From Salinarimonas sp052380005 (GTDB taxonomy: Bacteria; Pseudomonadota; Alphaproteobacteria; Rhizobiales; Beijerinckiaceae), in NCBI GenBank assembly GCA_052380005.1, contig JBQTCJ010000001.1: 64,000 bases of DNA; one strand, written 5' to 3'. Positions 35,852-44,554 of this stretch are shown here, one piece after another. The position numbers and the translations under genes were made by a program. Position 1 is the first letter of the stretch; every line of letters begins with the position of its first letter. Under the pieces are notes generated by a model that searched no databases, was not told where the DNA came from, and saw nothing but the letters and a program-made list of their open reading frames with translations.

Positions 35852-37432
35852 TTGAAGCATGCATTCCTGAGGCGCACACTCCTCGTGGGAACAGCGCTCG
35901 CGCTGCTCTCCACCGCGGCGAGCGCCGAGACCCTGCGCTGGGGTCTCGCCGGCGACGCCATGACCCTCGATCCGCACGCCCAGAACGAGGGCGTCACCAT
36001 CATGCTGCAGTCGCAGATGATGGAGCCCCTCGTCTCGCGGGCGCCCACGGGCGAGCTGGAGCCGACGCTCGCCACCGCCTGGCGCATGAAGGAGGGCGAG
36101 CCGAACGTGTGGGTGTTCGACCTGCGCGAGGGTGTCACCTTCCACGACGGCGCGACCTTCGATTCGGAGGACGTCGTGTTCTCCTTCGAGCGTGCGATGT
36201 CGCCGAAGAGCCAGATGCGCGGGCTGATCGCCTCCGTCGAGGAGGTCCGCGCCACGGGGCCTCATCAGGTCGAGATCGTCACCAAGGGGCCGAACCCCAT
36301 CCTGCCGACCGCGCTCGTCAGCATCCTGATGATGGACAAGGGCTGGGTCGAGGCGAACGGCGCCACGACGCCACAGGACGTCGCCTCCGGCGAGGTCACC
36401 TTCGCCGCCGTCAACGTCAACGGCACGGGTGCATACCAGCTCGTCTCGCGCGAGCTCGACACCCGCACCGTGATGCGCCGCAACGACGCCTACTGGGGTC
36501 TCGAGACCTTCCCCGTCGACGTCGAGGAGATCGTCTTCACCCCGATCTCCAATCCCGCGACGCGCGTCGCGGCGCTGATCTCGGGCGAGCTCGACTTCGT
36601 GCAGGACGTGCCGGTTCAGGACATCGAGCGCGTGCGCCAGGTCCCGGGCCTCTCGGTCGCCACCGGCGCCGAGAACCGGTCGGTCTTCTTCGGGCTCAAC
36701 GTGGCCGAGACGCTGGAGCGCGGCGGCGCAGAGAACCCGATGGCGGACGTGCGCGTGCGCCGGGCCATGAGCATGGCGATCGACCGCGAGGCGATCCAGC
36801 GCGTCGTCATGCGCGGCCAGTCGCTGCCCGCCGGCGTGATCATGCCGTCCTTCGTCTCCGGCTGGAGCGAGGAGCTCAACGCCTATCCCGCGCCCGACCG
36901 GGAGGCCGCGAAGGCGCTCCTCGCCGAGGCCGGCTGGCCGGACGGCTTCGAGGTCCAGCTCGACTGCCCCAACGACCGCTACATCAACGACGAGGCGATC
37001 TGCCAGGGCGTCGTCGGCATGCTGGCGCAGATCGGCGTCGACGCGCGGCTGCAGGCCATGCCGAAGTCGCAGTTCTTCCCGATGGTCAACGGCCTCGAGA
37101 GCGACTTCTACATGCTGGGCTGGGGCGTGCCGAGCTACGACTCCGAGTACATCTTCAATTTCCTCTACCACACCCGTACGGAAGCGTACGGCAGCTGGAA
37201 CAACACGCGCTACTCCAATCCCGAGCTCGACGCGATGATCCAGGGGATCGCCCGGGAGATCGACATCGAGAAGCGCGACGCCATGATCGCCGACATGTGG
37301 CAGATGGTGAAGGAGGATGCCGTGTACATCCCGATTCATCACCAGGTGCTCAACTGGGCGATCAAGGACAACTACGAGATCGACGTCGACCCGGACAACC
37401 AGGCACGGATCAAGTACTTCGCCGTGAACTGA
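35852..37432 (+). CDS. Peptide/opine ABC transporter substrate-binding protein (family 5), orphan
   Basis: 526 residues. Sec signal peptide to about residue 25 (AASA before ETLRWG). SBP family 5 features: GLAGDAMTLDPHAQNEG, YQLVSRELDTRTVMRRNDAYWG and VRVRRAMSMAIDREAIQ. It should bind a peptide, opine or nickel-like ligand in the periplasm. No permease or ATPase of the Dpp/Opp type is adjacent, so it must use one encoded elsewhere. A hairpin follows at 37462. Confidence 0.92.
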   Translation: MKHAFLRRTLLVGTALALLSTAASAETLRWGLAGDAMTLDPHAQNEGVTIMLQSQMMEPLVSRAPTGELEPTLATAWRMKEGEPNVWVFDLREGVTFHDGATFDSEDVVFSFERAMSPKSQMRGLIASVEEVRATGPHQVEIVTKGPNPILPTALVSILMMDKGWVEANGATTPQDVASGEVTFAAVNVNGTGAYQLVSRELDTRTVMRRNDAYWGLETFPVDVEEIVFTPISNPATRVAALISGELDFVQDVPVQDIERVRQVPGLSVATGAENRSVFFGLNVAETLERGGAENPMADVRVRRAMSMAIDREAIQRVVMRGQSLPAGVIMPSFVSGWSEELNAYPAPDREAAKALLAEAGWPDGFEVQLDCPNDRYINDEAICQGVVGMLAQIGVDARLQAMPKSQFFPMVNGLESDFYMLGWGVPSYDSEYIFNFLYHTRTEAYGSWNNTRYSNPELDAMIQGIAREIDIEKRDAMIADMWQMVKEDAVYIPIHHQVLNWAIKDNYEIDVDPDNQARIKYFAVN

Positions 37433-37461
37433 GACCGACCGATCCACGAGTACACGAGAAG

Positions 37462-37500
37462 CGGCGCCCCGCTCCCCCCGCGCGGCGCCGTTCGTTTCTC
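37462..37500 (+). terminator. Hairpin terminator after the peptide-binding protein
   Basis: A 7-bp stem CGGCGCC (37462-37468)/GGCGCCG (37484-37490) with a C-rich loop is followed by TTCGTTTCTC, a weak T-rich tail. It is 30 nt past the stop codon and precedes convergent genes. Confidence 0.6.
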
Positions 37501-37567
37501 GGGCTCGGGCATCGTCCGCGCCGAGCGCAGGCCGCTCTGGGGCGACCCGACGCGAGGACGCGAGACG

Positions 37568-38653
37568 CTAGAGGGCACCGTGTACCGCGTCGTTCGCATT
37601 GGTGTTGAGGTTGTACTTCATGATGCGCCCGTGGCGGCCGTCGCGGTCGCTCTCCAGCCCGTAGACGGGACCGGCGGGGCCTCGCGCCCGCGCGAGCACC
37701 GCGTCGATCGCCCGGAGATCGCCTTCGTCGAGGGAAAAGCCGAAGACCTCCAGCGTGCGGGGCAGATGGCGGGCGTAGCGTGCGCCGACGATCGCGGCGG
37801 CGACGCCCGGCTGGTCGAGCACCCAGCGGGTCGCCACCGACGCGATCGACACCCCGTGGCGATCGGCGATCGCGCGCAGCGTGGCGAGCAGCTCCTGGAA
37901 CATGTCCCAGGGACCGAACTCGTCGATGATCAGGCGATACTTGACGAGCGAGCGGTTCTCGTGCGCGAAGCCGGGGTCCGGACGGCCGAGCCAGGCGTCC
38001 GTCATGAAGCCGCCGGCGAGCGTGCCGTAGCACAGGAGCGCCACGTCGTGCGCCCGCGCCCAGTCCGCCAGCCCGCCCGCCGGGCGGCGGTCGAGCAGCG
38101 AGTACTGCACCTGCGCCGAGACGACGTCGACGCCCGCCGCGCGGAAGCGCGCGATCGGTCCGCTGTCCCAGTTGGTGACGCCGATCGCCCCGACCTTCCC
38201 CTTGCGGCGGCAGGCGTCCAGCACCGCGAGCGCCGCCTGCGGATCGCCGACGCCGAGGTCCCACCAGAAGAACTGGACGAGATGCAGCCGCTCGATGCGC
38301 AAGCGCGCCAGCGACCGGTCGACGATCGCCTCGATCTCGTGGGGGCGGATGTCGGCGAGCCGGCCGAGGTCGGGCACGAGCTTGGTGTGGACGACCACCC
38401 GGTCAGCCGCCTCCCGTCCGCGTCGGCGGCGCAGGTCGGCGATGAAGGCGCCGATCATCTCCTCCACGCCGCGATAGATGTCGGCGCAGTCGAACGTCGT
38501 GATCCCGGCGTCGAGGAAGGCCTCCATCTGCGCGACGGCCTCGGCGGGGTCGACCGGGCCGTGATCGCCGGCGAGCTGCCAGCCGCCCCTGATCACGCGG
38601 GACATCGCGTGCGCCCCCGCCAGCGGCGCGGTCTCGACATTGGGTGTCGTCAT
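37568..38653 (-). CDS. Aldo/keto reductase family protein with altered catalytic His
   Basis: 361 residues, TIM barrel. Catalytic Asp-Tyr pair region is TFDCADIYRG, Lys lies in VVVHTKL, and the usual QLHW-type His position reads VQFFWWD, that is Phe. NADP-binding elements AIGVTNWDS and VAAAIVGARYARHL are present. The missing His would change or weaken reductase activity. It overlaps the TIGR04076 gene by 4 nt. It is the last gene of a minus-strand operon started by the BKACE gene. Confidence 0.85.
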   Translation of the reverse strand: MTTPNVETAPLAGAHAMSRVIRGGWQLAGDHGPVDPAEAVAQMEAFLDAGITTFDCADIYRGVEEMIGAFIADLRRRRGREAADRVVVHTKLVPDLGRLADIRPHEIEAIVDRSLARLRIERLHLVQFFWWDLGVGDPQAALAVLDACRRKGKVGAIGVTNWDSGPIARFRAAGVDVVSAQVQYSLLDRRPAGGLADWARAHDVALLCYGTLAGGFMTDAWLGRPDPGFAHENRSLVKYRLIIDEFGPWDMFQELLATLRAIADRHGVSIASVATRWVLDQPGVAAAIVGARYARHLPRTLEVFGFSLDEGDLRAIDAVLARARGPAGPVYGLESDRDGRHGRIMKYNLNTNANDAVHGAL

Positions 38654-39027
38654 CGTTCCTCGTCCTCCTCGCGCCACCAGGCGACGCCCCGCGCCGCGGG
38701 CAGGCCCGTCGTCCCGGCGTGCGAGAACCAGCGCCGGCCCTCGCGGTGAATGCGGAACCGCCCGCCGCAATGCGGGTCGGGGCAGGCGATCTCGGCGTCG
38801 GTCGTCATCCAGTCGTGCGCGTCGGTCGCACGCTGCTTGGCCGGCAGGAGCGGGATCAGCGCCGCGAGCGCGTACATCGACACCGCCTGCCCCGGCTCGA
38901 AGACGAGCGTCTCGCCGACGACGCGGAAGCTCTCGCCCACGACGTGACGGCAGACCGGCGGGCGGTCCCCGAGCACGGTCTCGACGCGCAGGTCCCAGAG
39001 CCAGAACCCCGTCTCGTCCGCGCTCAT
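38650..39027 (-). CDS. TIGR04076 family protein
   Basis: 125 residues, cytoplasmic, no membrane segment. It matches the small TIGR04076 family, whose features are a CxxxHxVGxxF start (here CRHVVGESFRV), a middle segment naming the core (MYALAALIPLLPAKQRA) and a CPDP motif near the end (IACPDPHCGGRFRI). The role of the family is not established; members often lie beside oxidoreductases. The Cys and His residues could bind metal. It overlaps both neighbours by ATGA. Confidence 0.75.
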   Translation of the reverse strand: MSADETGFWLWDLRVETVLGDRPPVCRHVVGESFRVVGETLVFEPGQAVSMYALAALIPLLPAKQRATDAHDWMTTDAEIACPDPHCGGRFRIHREGRRWFSHAGTTGLPAARGVAWWREEDEER

Positions 39028-39869
39028 GATCCGGCCCCCGCGGGCCCGGGGCGCAGCCCCAGCATCGCCCGGGCCCGCGCGGGCGTCGCGACGGGCCGCT
39101 CGTGGCGCTCGCAGAGCTCGACGACCCGCCGCACCAGCGCCGCGTTCGAGGGGGCGAGGGTCTCGCGGTCGAGGCGCACGTTGTCCTCGAGGCCGGTGCG
39201 GGCGTGCCCGCCCGCGGCGACGGCCCATGCGTTGAGCGTGATCTGGTGCGGACCGATCCCCGCCGCGCACCACTCGGCGTCCGGCGCGAGCCGCTCGACG
39301 GTGCGGACGTAGTAGTCGAACACGTCCTTGTCGGCGGGCATGGCGTTCTTCACGCCCATCACGAACTGGACGTAGAGGCTGCCCGGGATGCGGCCGTCGC
39401 GGCTCATCGCGACCGCCTGGTGGATGTGCGAGAGGTCGAAGGCCTCGACCTCCGGCTTGATCTCGTGGGTCCGCATCTCGGCGGCGAGCCAGTCGACGAG
39501 GTCCGGCGGGTTCTCGTAGACCCGGGTCGGAAAATTGTTCGAGCCGACCGAGAGCGAGGCCATGTCGGGGCGCAGGCCCAGCATGCCGCCGCGCGCCTCG
39601 CCCGCGCCCGAGCGCCCGCCGGTGGAGAACTGCACGATCATCCCCGGGCAATGCCGCTCGACGCCCTCCTTGAGGCGCGCGAACCTCTCGGGATCGGACG
39701 ATGGCGTCTCGTCGTCGTTGCGCACGTGAGCGTGGACGATCGACGCGCCGGCCTCGAACGCCTCGTGGGTCGATTCCACCTGCTCGGAGACCGTGATCGG
39801 GACCGCCGGGTTGTCTCGCTTCCTCGGCAGCGAGCCGGTGATCGCGACGCAGATGATGCAGGGCTTCAC
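39024..39869 (-). CDS. Beta-keto acid cleavage enzyme (BKACE, DUF849) family protein
   Basis: 281 residues from a GTG at 39869 that follows AAGGAG by 9 nt; an alternative TTG at 39974 would put operator H inside the gene. With this start the zinc ligands fall at H46 and H48 in IVHAHVRNDD, as in 3-keto-5-aminohexanoate cleavage enzyme (Kce). VAITGSLPRKRDNPAVPIT and a late GLEDNVRLDRE are also typical. It should condense a beta-keto acid with acetyl-CoA to give acetoacetate and a new CoA thioester. Substrate selectivity cannot be read here. Confidence 0.9.
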   Translation of the reverse strand: MKPCIICVAITGSLPRKRDNPAVPITVSEQVESTHEAFEAGASIVHAHVRNDDETPSSDPERFARLKEGVERHCPGMIVQFSTGGRSGAGEARGGMLGLRPDMASLSVGSNNFPTRVYENPPDLVDWLAAEMRTHEIKPEVEAFDLSHIHQAVAMSRDGRIPGSLYVQFVMGVKNAMPADKDVFDYYVRTVERLAPDAEWCAAGIGPHQITLNAWAVAAGGHARTGLEDNVRLDRETLAPSNAALVRRVVELCERHERPVATPARARAMLGLRPGPAGAGS

Positions 39870-39955
39870 CTGGAGGAGCTCCTTCGTTGCGTTCGCCCCG
39901 CCGGTGACGGCCGACGGCGCCCGGGCAGATATCTGCCATGAATCACGCGGGTTCG

Positions 39956-39973
39956 TGCGCACAAAAATTCGCA
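39956..39973. promoter_or_regulatory. Putative IclR-type operator H, divergent BKACE/TRAP region
   Basis: The dyad TGCGCACAAAAATTCGCA differs from the consensus only at two of its central positions. It lies between the BKACE gene (start 39869, minus) and the second TRAP binding protein (start 40060, plus), so it can serve both. No third half-site is seen. Confidence 0.72.
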
Positions 39974-40059
39974 AAACCGCTCTTGCCGACTGCTCGCTTT
40001 CCGTGCCTCATCGGTGCGCCGCGAACCGTGGCACACGAATGAGGACGGGAGGCCGACCC

Positions 40060-41040
40060 ATGAAACTGACCCCTGTGCGCTGCGCTCTCAGTATCGCCTG
40101 CATGGCGTTCGCCGCGATGTCCGGGCCTGCTTCCGCGCAGGAGACGCTCCGCTTCGCCCACTTCTCCGCCATCGACGACCCGAACCATGTCGCCGCACAG
40201 ATGTTCGCCGATCGTATCGCCGAGGAGACCGGTGGGCGTTACGCGGTGGAGATCTTCGAGAACTCGCAGCTCGGCGGAGAGCTCGAGGTCGTCGAGGGTA
40301 TCCAGCTCGGCACGATCGACGTGGCGCCGCCCTCCGCGGCCGTGCTCGCCAATCTCGTACCCGAGATGAACCTCCTGAACATGCCGTTCCTCTTCAGCGA
40401 CTTCGACCACTACGAAGAGGTGCTGGACGGCCCCTTCTTCGAGGCGCTCGTCGACGTGGCCGCGCAGAGCGGCGTGCGTGTGCTCGGCGTGATGACGTCG
40501 GGGCCGCGGCACATCATGACGAAGTTCCCGGTGGAGAGCATGGCCGACCTCGCGGGCGCCAAGATCCGCACCGTGCAGAACCCCGTCCACGTCGCGACCT
40601 TCACCGCCTTCGGCGCGAACGCCACGGCGATCGCCTACCCGGAGGTCTACGGCGCGCTCCAGACCGGCGTCGTCGACGGTGGCGACGCGGCCAACACCAA
40701 CTACTACACGGCCCGTTTCTACGAGGTGGCGCCCTACTGGGCCCAGGTGAGCTGGCTGTTCTACTCGAACCCGATCGTCATGTCGGAGGCCGCCTTCCAG
40801 GCCCTGTCGGACGAGGACAAGGCGATCTTCGAGCGGGTCGGCCGCGAGGTCGGCCGCGCCCAGATCGACGGCTGGAAGGAGAGCGACGCGCGCCTCCTCG
40901 ACGAGCTGAAGGCGCAGGGCGTGACCGTCACGACGCCGCCGCGCGAGCCCTTCCAGGAGGCCGTCGACGGCGTCTACGCCGAGTTCCTGAAGAGCGACTT
41001 CGAGCGGACGTGGCTCGACGAGATCCGTGCGGCGCGCTGA
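40060..41040 (+). CDS. dctP: TRAP transporter solute-binding protein, DctP type (second system)
   Basis: 326 residues; Sec signal peptide to about residue 26 (GPASA before QETLRF). FAHFSAIDDPNHVAAQMFAD, ENSQLGGELEVVEGIQLGTI, AKIRTVQNPVHVATFTAFGA and PEVYGALQTGVVDGGDAA are DctP hallmarks, the third carrying the conserved Arg that binds carboxylates. This points to a carboxylate ligand, which fits the adjacent beta-keto acid enzyme. Followed directly by dctQ and dctM. Confidence 0.93.
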   Translation: MKLTPVRCALSIACMAFAAMSGPASAQETLRFAHFSAIDDPNHVAAQMFADRIAEETGGRYAVEIFENSQLGGELEVVEGIQLGTIDVAPPSAAVLANLVPEMNLLNMPFLFSDFDHYEEVLDGPFFEALVDVAAQSGVRVLGVMTSGPRHIMTKFPVESMADLAGAKIRTVQNPVHVATFTAFGANATAIAYPEVYGALQTGVVDGGDAANTNYYTARFYEVAPYWAQVSWLFYSNPIVMSEAAFQALSDEDKAIFERVGREVGRAQIDGWKESDARLLDELKAQGVTVTTPPREPFQEAVDGVYAEFLKSDFERTWLDEIRAAR

Positions 41041-41052
41041 TCCGGCACGATC

Positions 41053-41565
41053 GTGAGCGTCGGATCGGTCGCCCTGCGCGCCCTCGGGGTGCTCCGTCGC
41101 GTGCTGCAGGCGGCGACCGTCGCCTGCCTCGCGATCATGGTTCTCGCGATCACGGTGCAGGTCGTCGGGCGCTACCTCCTGCCCTTCCCCATCGCGGATG
41201 CGGTGGAGATCTCCACCTTCGCGCAGGTTTGGCTCGTGCTCCTCGGCGCGGGCCTCGCCTGCCGCGCGGACGCCCTGTTCACGGTGGACCTCGTCGGCTC
41301 GCGGCTCTCGCCGGCGCTCGAGCGCGCACGCCGGCTCCTCGTCCTCCTCGCCGGATCGGTCTTCCTCGGCATGCTGATGTGGGGGAGCCTCGCGCTCCTC
41401 GAGCTCGGCGCCCGCCAGCGCGCGCCGACGCTGCAGATCGCCATGTGGTGGATCTACGTCTCGATCCCGATCGGCGTCGCCTACTTCTGGATCGAGCTGG
41501 CCGTGCGCTGCCTCGCGCCGGGTCTCGATCGCCGTGATCACGTCGACGGGGAGCATCCGCGATGA
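41053..41565 (+). CDS. dctQ: TRAP transporter small permease, DctQ type (second system)
   Basis: 170 residues starting at GTG, with four hydrophobic segments and the DctQ pattern VVGRYLLPFPIADAVEIS followed by VWLVLLGAGLACR. No strong ribosome site precedes the GTG, and the gap from dctP is only 12 nt, so translation may depend on coupling. ATGA overlap with dctM. Confidence 0.88.
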   Translation: MSVGSVALRALGVLRRVLQAATVACLAIMVLAITVQVVGRYLLPFPIADAVEISTFAQVWLVLLGAGLACRADALFTVDLVGSRLSPALERARRLLVLLAGSVFLGMLMWGSLALLELGARQRAPTLQIAMWWIYVSIPIGVAYFWIELAVRCLAPGLDRRDHVDGEHPR

Positions 41566-42848
41566 TCGTCGTCGCCCTCGCCTTCCTCGTCCTGATGGCG
41601 CTCGGCGTGCCCATCGTGCTGGCCATCGGCTCGGTCGCGGCGCTGTACGTCCTCGTCTTCGTCGACGTGCCGATCGTGGTCGTCGCGCACCGTTTCTACA
41701 CGGGCATCAACAATTTCACGCTCCTCGCGATCCCGTTCTTCGTCCTCTCGGGGCTGCTGATGGAGGCCGGCGGCCTGTCGCGGCGGATCGTCGACCTCGC
41801 CAGCGCGCTCGTCGGCTGGGTCCGTGGCGGGCTGCTCATGGTCGCGGTGGTCGCCTCGACGGCGCTCGCGGCGATGTCCGGCTCGGGCAGCGCCGACGCC
41901 GCCGCGGTCACGACGGTGCTGCAGGCGGAGCTGCGCAAGCGCAACTACGACATCGACTTCGCCGCGGCGCTCATCGCCGGCTCCGCGACGCTGGCGCAGA
42001 TCATCCCGCCGAGCCTGATGCTCGTGATCATCGCGGTGCAGAACAACCTCTCGGTCGGAGCCCTCTTCCTCGCCGGCGTCGTGCCGGGGCTCCTCGCCTG
42101 CGTCCTCCTGCTGGTCGTGGCGTGGCGGCACGCGCGCGGCAAGCCGGAGCTGGCGGCGGTCGTGGAGCCGTTCTCCGCCGCCCGCGTCGGGACGACCTTC
42201 GTCGCCGCGATCCCGGCGATCGGCATGGCGGTGCTCATCCTCGGCGGCATCATCGGCGGGATCATGACGCCCACGGAGGCGGCCGGCACCGCCGTCGTCT
42301 ACGCCATGGCCGTGGGCATGCTCGTCCATCGCGAGCTGAAGCCGCGGATGCTGCCGGCGATCTTCGTGCGCGCCGCGACGTTCTCCGCCGGCCTCCTGCT
42401 CCTCGTCGCCACCGCGAACATCCTCAACTGGCTCGCGGCGACGAGCGGCGACATCGACAGGCTCGCCGCCTGGATGGGGAGCGTGCTCACGACGAAGCTC
42501 GCGTTCCTCGTGGCGATCAACGTCGTGCTGATGCTGCTCGGCATGTTCGTGGAGGGCATCGCGCTCATCCTGCTCCTCGGGTCCGTGCTGACGACGCTCG
42601 GCGGCGCCTTCGGCATCGACCCGCACCAGATGGCGGTGATCATCGTCTTCAACTGCGCCATCGGCCTGATCACGCCGCCCTTCGGGGCGACGCTCTTCGT
42701 CACCGCCATGGTGGCCGGGCGCCCCTTCGTCGCCGTGGCCCGGCGCGCCTTCATGCCCTGGCTCGCACTCACGCTCGCGCTCGCGGCGCTGACCGCGTTC
42801 CCGACGCTGAGCCTCGGGCTGCCGCGCCTCGCCGGCTTCATCGACTGA
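41562..42848 (+). CDS. dctM: TRAP transporter large permease, DctM type (second system)
   Basis: 428 residues, about 12 membrane segments. MSGSGSADAAAVTTVL, SATLAQIIPPSLMLVII and GLITPPFGATLFVTAM are the repeated DctM loops. It completes the second TRAP importer. A short GC-rich inverted repeat CGGCGC/GCGCCG follows the stop at 42851-42866. Confidence 0.94.
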   Translation: MIVVALAFLVLMALGVPIVLAIGSVAALYVLVFVDVPIVVVAHRFYTGINNFTLLAIPFFVLSGLLMEAGGLSRRIVDLASALVGWVRGGLLMVAVVASTALAAMSGSGSADAAAVTTVLQAELRKRNYDIDFAAALIAGSATLAQIIPPSLMLVIIAVQNNLSVGALFLAGVVPGLLACVLLLVVAWRHARGKPELAAVVEPFSAARVGTTFVAAIPAIGMAVLILGGIIGGIMTPTEAAGTAVVYAMAVGMLVHRELKPRMLPAIFVRAATFSAGLLLLVATANILNWLAATSGDIDRLAAWMGSVLTTKLAFLVAINVVLMLLGMFVEGIALILLLGSVLTTLGGAFGIDPHQMAVIIVFNCAIGLITPPFGATLFVTAMVAGRPFVAVARRAFMPWLALTLALAALTAFPTLSLGLPRLAGFID

Positions 42849-42850
42849 TT

Positions 42851-42866
42851 CGGCGCGGGGGCGCCG
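42851..42866 (+). terminator. Short hairpin after dctM
   Basis: CGGCGC-GGGG-GCGCCG forms a 6-bp stem with a 4-nt loop directly after the dctM stop. It has no T tail, so it is only a weak terminator candidate. Confidence 0.35.
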
Positions 42867-42966
42867 TGACGTCCTCCATCGTGGCGAGGGTCTACGCAGC
42901 AGACCGGCACGAGCGAGCCGCCCGGCGACGCCGTCCGCGACGGGTCGTCCAACGACGCAGCCTCGG

Positions 42967-42980
42967 TTGAGGGAGATCAA
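42967..42980. promoter_or_regulatory. FNR/FixK-type box upstream of hsp20
   Basis: TTGAGGGAGATCAA fits the TTGAN-N4-NTCAA dyad and lies 92 nt before the hsp20 ATG. It is the first of six such boxes in the 43-51.5 kb block. Confidence 0.6.
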
Positions 42981-43072
42981 CCGCAGCAGGGCGTCGCTGC
43001 GGCACGCTCGGGCTCGGCGCGCCGTCTCCGGCCGTTGCGGAGCGGGCGTGCGGCGAGAAGGAGGCTTCGGCG

Positions 43073-43525
43073 ATGAGACGTCCCCTACCCACGAACCGCC
43101 GTGACGACGCACCACTGACGGCGCTTCAGCGCGACATGGAGCGGCTGATCGGCCGCGTCGGCCGCAGCCTGCCGGCGTTCTTCGGAGAGAGCGGATTCCC
43201 CGCGCTCGACGTCGCCGAGAAGGACGACGTGGTGACGATAACCGCGGAGCTCCCCGGCGTGCCGCGCGAGGCGGTCACGGTGGAGGCCGCGGACGGCGGG
43301 ATCGTCATCCGTGGCGAGAAGAAGGACGAGCGCGAGGACGAGGACGAGACGCGCTGGCTGCTCGAGCGCAGCTACGGCGTATTCGTGCGCCGCGTACCGC
43401 TCTCCTTCGAGCCGGACCCGGGCGCGATCGAGGCGTCGTTCAAGGAGGGCGTCCTCACCGTGCGCGTGCCCAGGCCCGCCGAGGCGAAGGTCGCGCCGAA
43501 GACGGTCGAGATCCGCGCCGGCTGA
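43073..43525 (+). CDS. Hsp20/alpha-crystallin family small heat-shock protein
   Basis: 150 residues. An alpha-crystallin domain spans about 40-140: FPALDVAEKDDVVTITAELP, GIVIRGEKK, and the ending EASFKEGVLTVRVPRP followed by a VEIR tail (the IXI-like segment). It is an ATP-independent holdase. An acidic loop (KKDEREDEDET) is in the middle. An FNR-type box is upstream and a strong hairpin is downstream, so it is likely its own transcript. Confidence 0.93.
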   Translation: MRRPLPTNRRDDAPLTALQRDMERLIGRVGRSLPAFFGESGFPALDVAEKDDVVTITAELPGVPREAVTVEAADGGIVIRGEKKDEREDEDETRWLLERSYGVFVRRVPLSFEPDPGAIEASFKEGVLTVRVPRPAEAKVAPKTVEIRAG

Positions 43526-43546
43526 GATCGCCCGCCGGGAACGGGA

Positions 43547-43577
43547 GGCGCTCCGCCCGGGGACCGGGCGGAGCGCC
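43547..43577 (+). terminator. Strong hairpin terminator after hsp20
   Basis: A perfect 14-bp stem GGCGCTCCGCCCGG/CCGGGCGGAGCGCC with a 3-nt loop begins 21 nt after the hsp20 stop. The tail is not T-rich. Confidence 0.65.
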
Positions 43578-43787
43578 GTCTGCGACCGCTCATCCCACGA
43601 GGCAGCGGGGGCCGTGCATCCTCGTCGCGGGCCGCCTGTGCGACCTCTCGGTCGTTCCGCTCGTCTCGTGCTGCGGGTAGCGGCTCGGAATGTGCCGACG
43701 TCCTACGTATCTGCTCGACCCCTGGGGAACGGCATGCTGCTGCCGACCCTTCCGCTCCGAACGCAGTGCTCTCGTCGGAGACGGCTC

Positions 43788-44492
43788 ATGGGTGGGGAAC
43801 AGAAGATCCGGGCAGAGCGCGCGCCGTCGCCTGCCGTTCCGATCGATCGCTCTGCGGCCTTCGAAGGGCGGCCGCCGGAAATGTTCGCACCCGGACGGGT
43901 CCTGCTGTGGGCCGGCGAGCCCGCCGAGACCGTGTTTCGGATCGTGTCCGGTTTCGTCCGTCTGGAGCGCTACCTCCCGGACGGCCGTCGGCTCGTCGCG
44001 AGCTTCCCGGGGGCCGGCGACACGATCGGTCTATGCGCCCCGGACGTCTATCGCTTCACGGCGGTAGCGCTCACCCGCGTGCTCGTGCAGCGCACGACGC
44101 GGCGCGCGTTCTTCGCTGCCGCCCGGACGCCCGAAGCCCGCGCGGACCTCATCGACCGCCTCGCCGCCGAGAGCTGCGCGCTCAACGAGGAGCTCCTCGT
44201 CCTCCTCCACGAGCGGGCGGAGCAACGCCTCGCACATTTCCTGCTGAGCCTGGCGGAGCGCGCCTTCCGCCCGATACCCGCCGAGCCGGTGGTCCATCTT
44301 CCGATGTCGCGTGCGGATATCGCGGATCATCTCGGGCTGACCGTCGAGACGGTCTGTCGCAGCCTCTCGCGCATGAGGGCGCAGGGTGTCGTCGCCGTAC
44401 CCGACCCCAGCCGGATCGTCATTCGCCGGCCGCAGCTCCTTCGAGCGCTCTGCCGTGAGAGCCCCGGCGAGAGCGCAGGCGCGGAACGCTGA
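43788..44492 (+). CDS. Crp/Fnr-family transcriptional regulator (FixK/FnrN-like, no 4Fe-4S cluster)
   Basis: 234 residues from the ATG at 43788, which follows GGAG at 7-nt spacing. A cyclic nucleotide-binding fold covers about 20-130, and a winged helix is at about 155-215, with recognition helix region ADIADHLGLTVETVCRSLSR, very like the FixK/FnrN LTxETVSR-type helix that reads TTGAN4TCAA. The N-terminal Cys cluster of oxygen-sensing Fnr is not present, so it may respond to upstream signals as FixK does. Boxes of that kind lie near surrounding genes but none is seen before this gene itself. Confidence 0.92.
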   Translation: MGGEQKIRAERAPSPAVPIDRSAAFEGRPPEMFAPGRVLLWAGEPAETVFRIVSGFVRLERYLPDGRRLVASFPGAGDTIGLCAPDVYRFTAVALTRVLVQRTTRRAFFAAARTPEARADLIDRLAAESCALNEELLVLLHERAEQRLAHFLLSLAERAFRPIPAEPVVHLPMSRADIADHLGLTVETVCRSLSRMRAQGVVAVPDPSRIVIRRPQLLRALCRESPGESAGAER

Positions 44493-44502
44493 CGGGCGTA
44501 CC

Positions 44503-44540
44503 GCGCCGGGCTCGCTCACGCATCGGCGAGCCGGCGCTTT
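44503..44540. terminator. Hairpin between convergent crp-family and cytochrome c genes
   Basis: Arms GCGCCGGGCTCGC and GCGAGCCGGCGC (44526-44537) pair over 12 bp with one bulged G, followed by TTT on the plus strand. It sits in the 62-nt convergent gap and can serve both genes. Confidence 0.55.
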
Positions 44541-44554
44541 GCACCTGCTCCGGC

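Noticed and set aside
39870..39974. Longer BKACE start at TTG 39974
   Set aside because: It would place operator H in the coding region, lacks a ribosome site and moves the zinc His pair away from the family position; GTG 39869 with AAGGAG is better.
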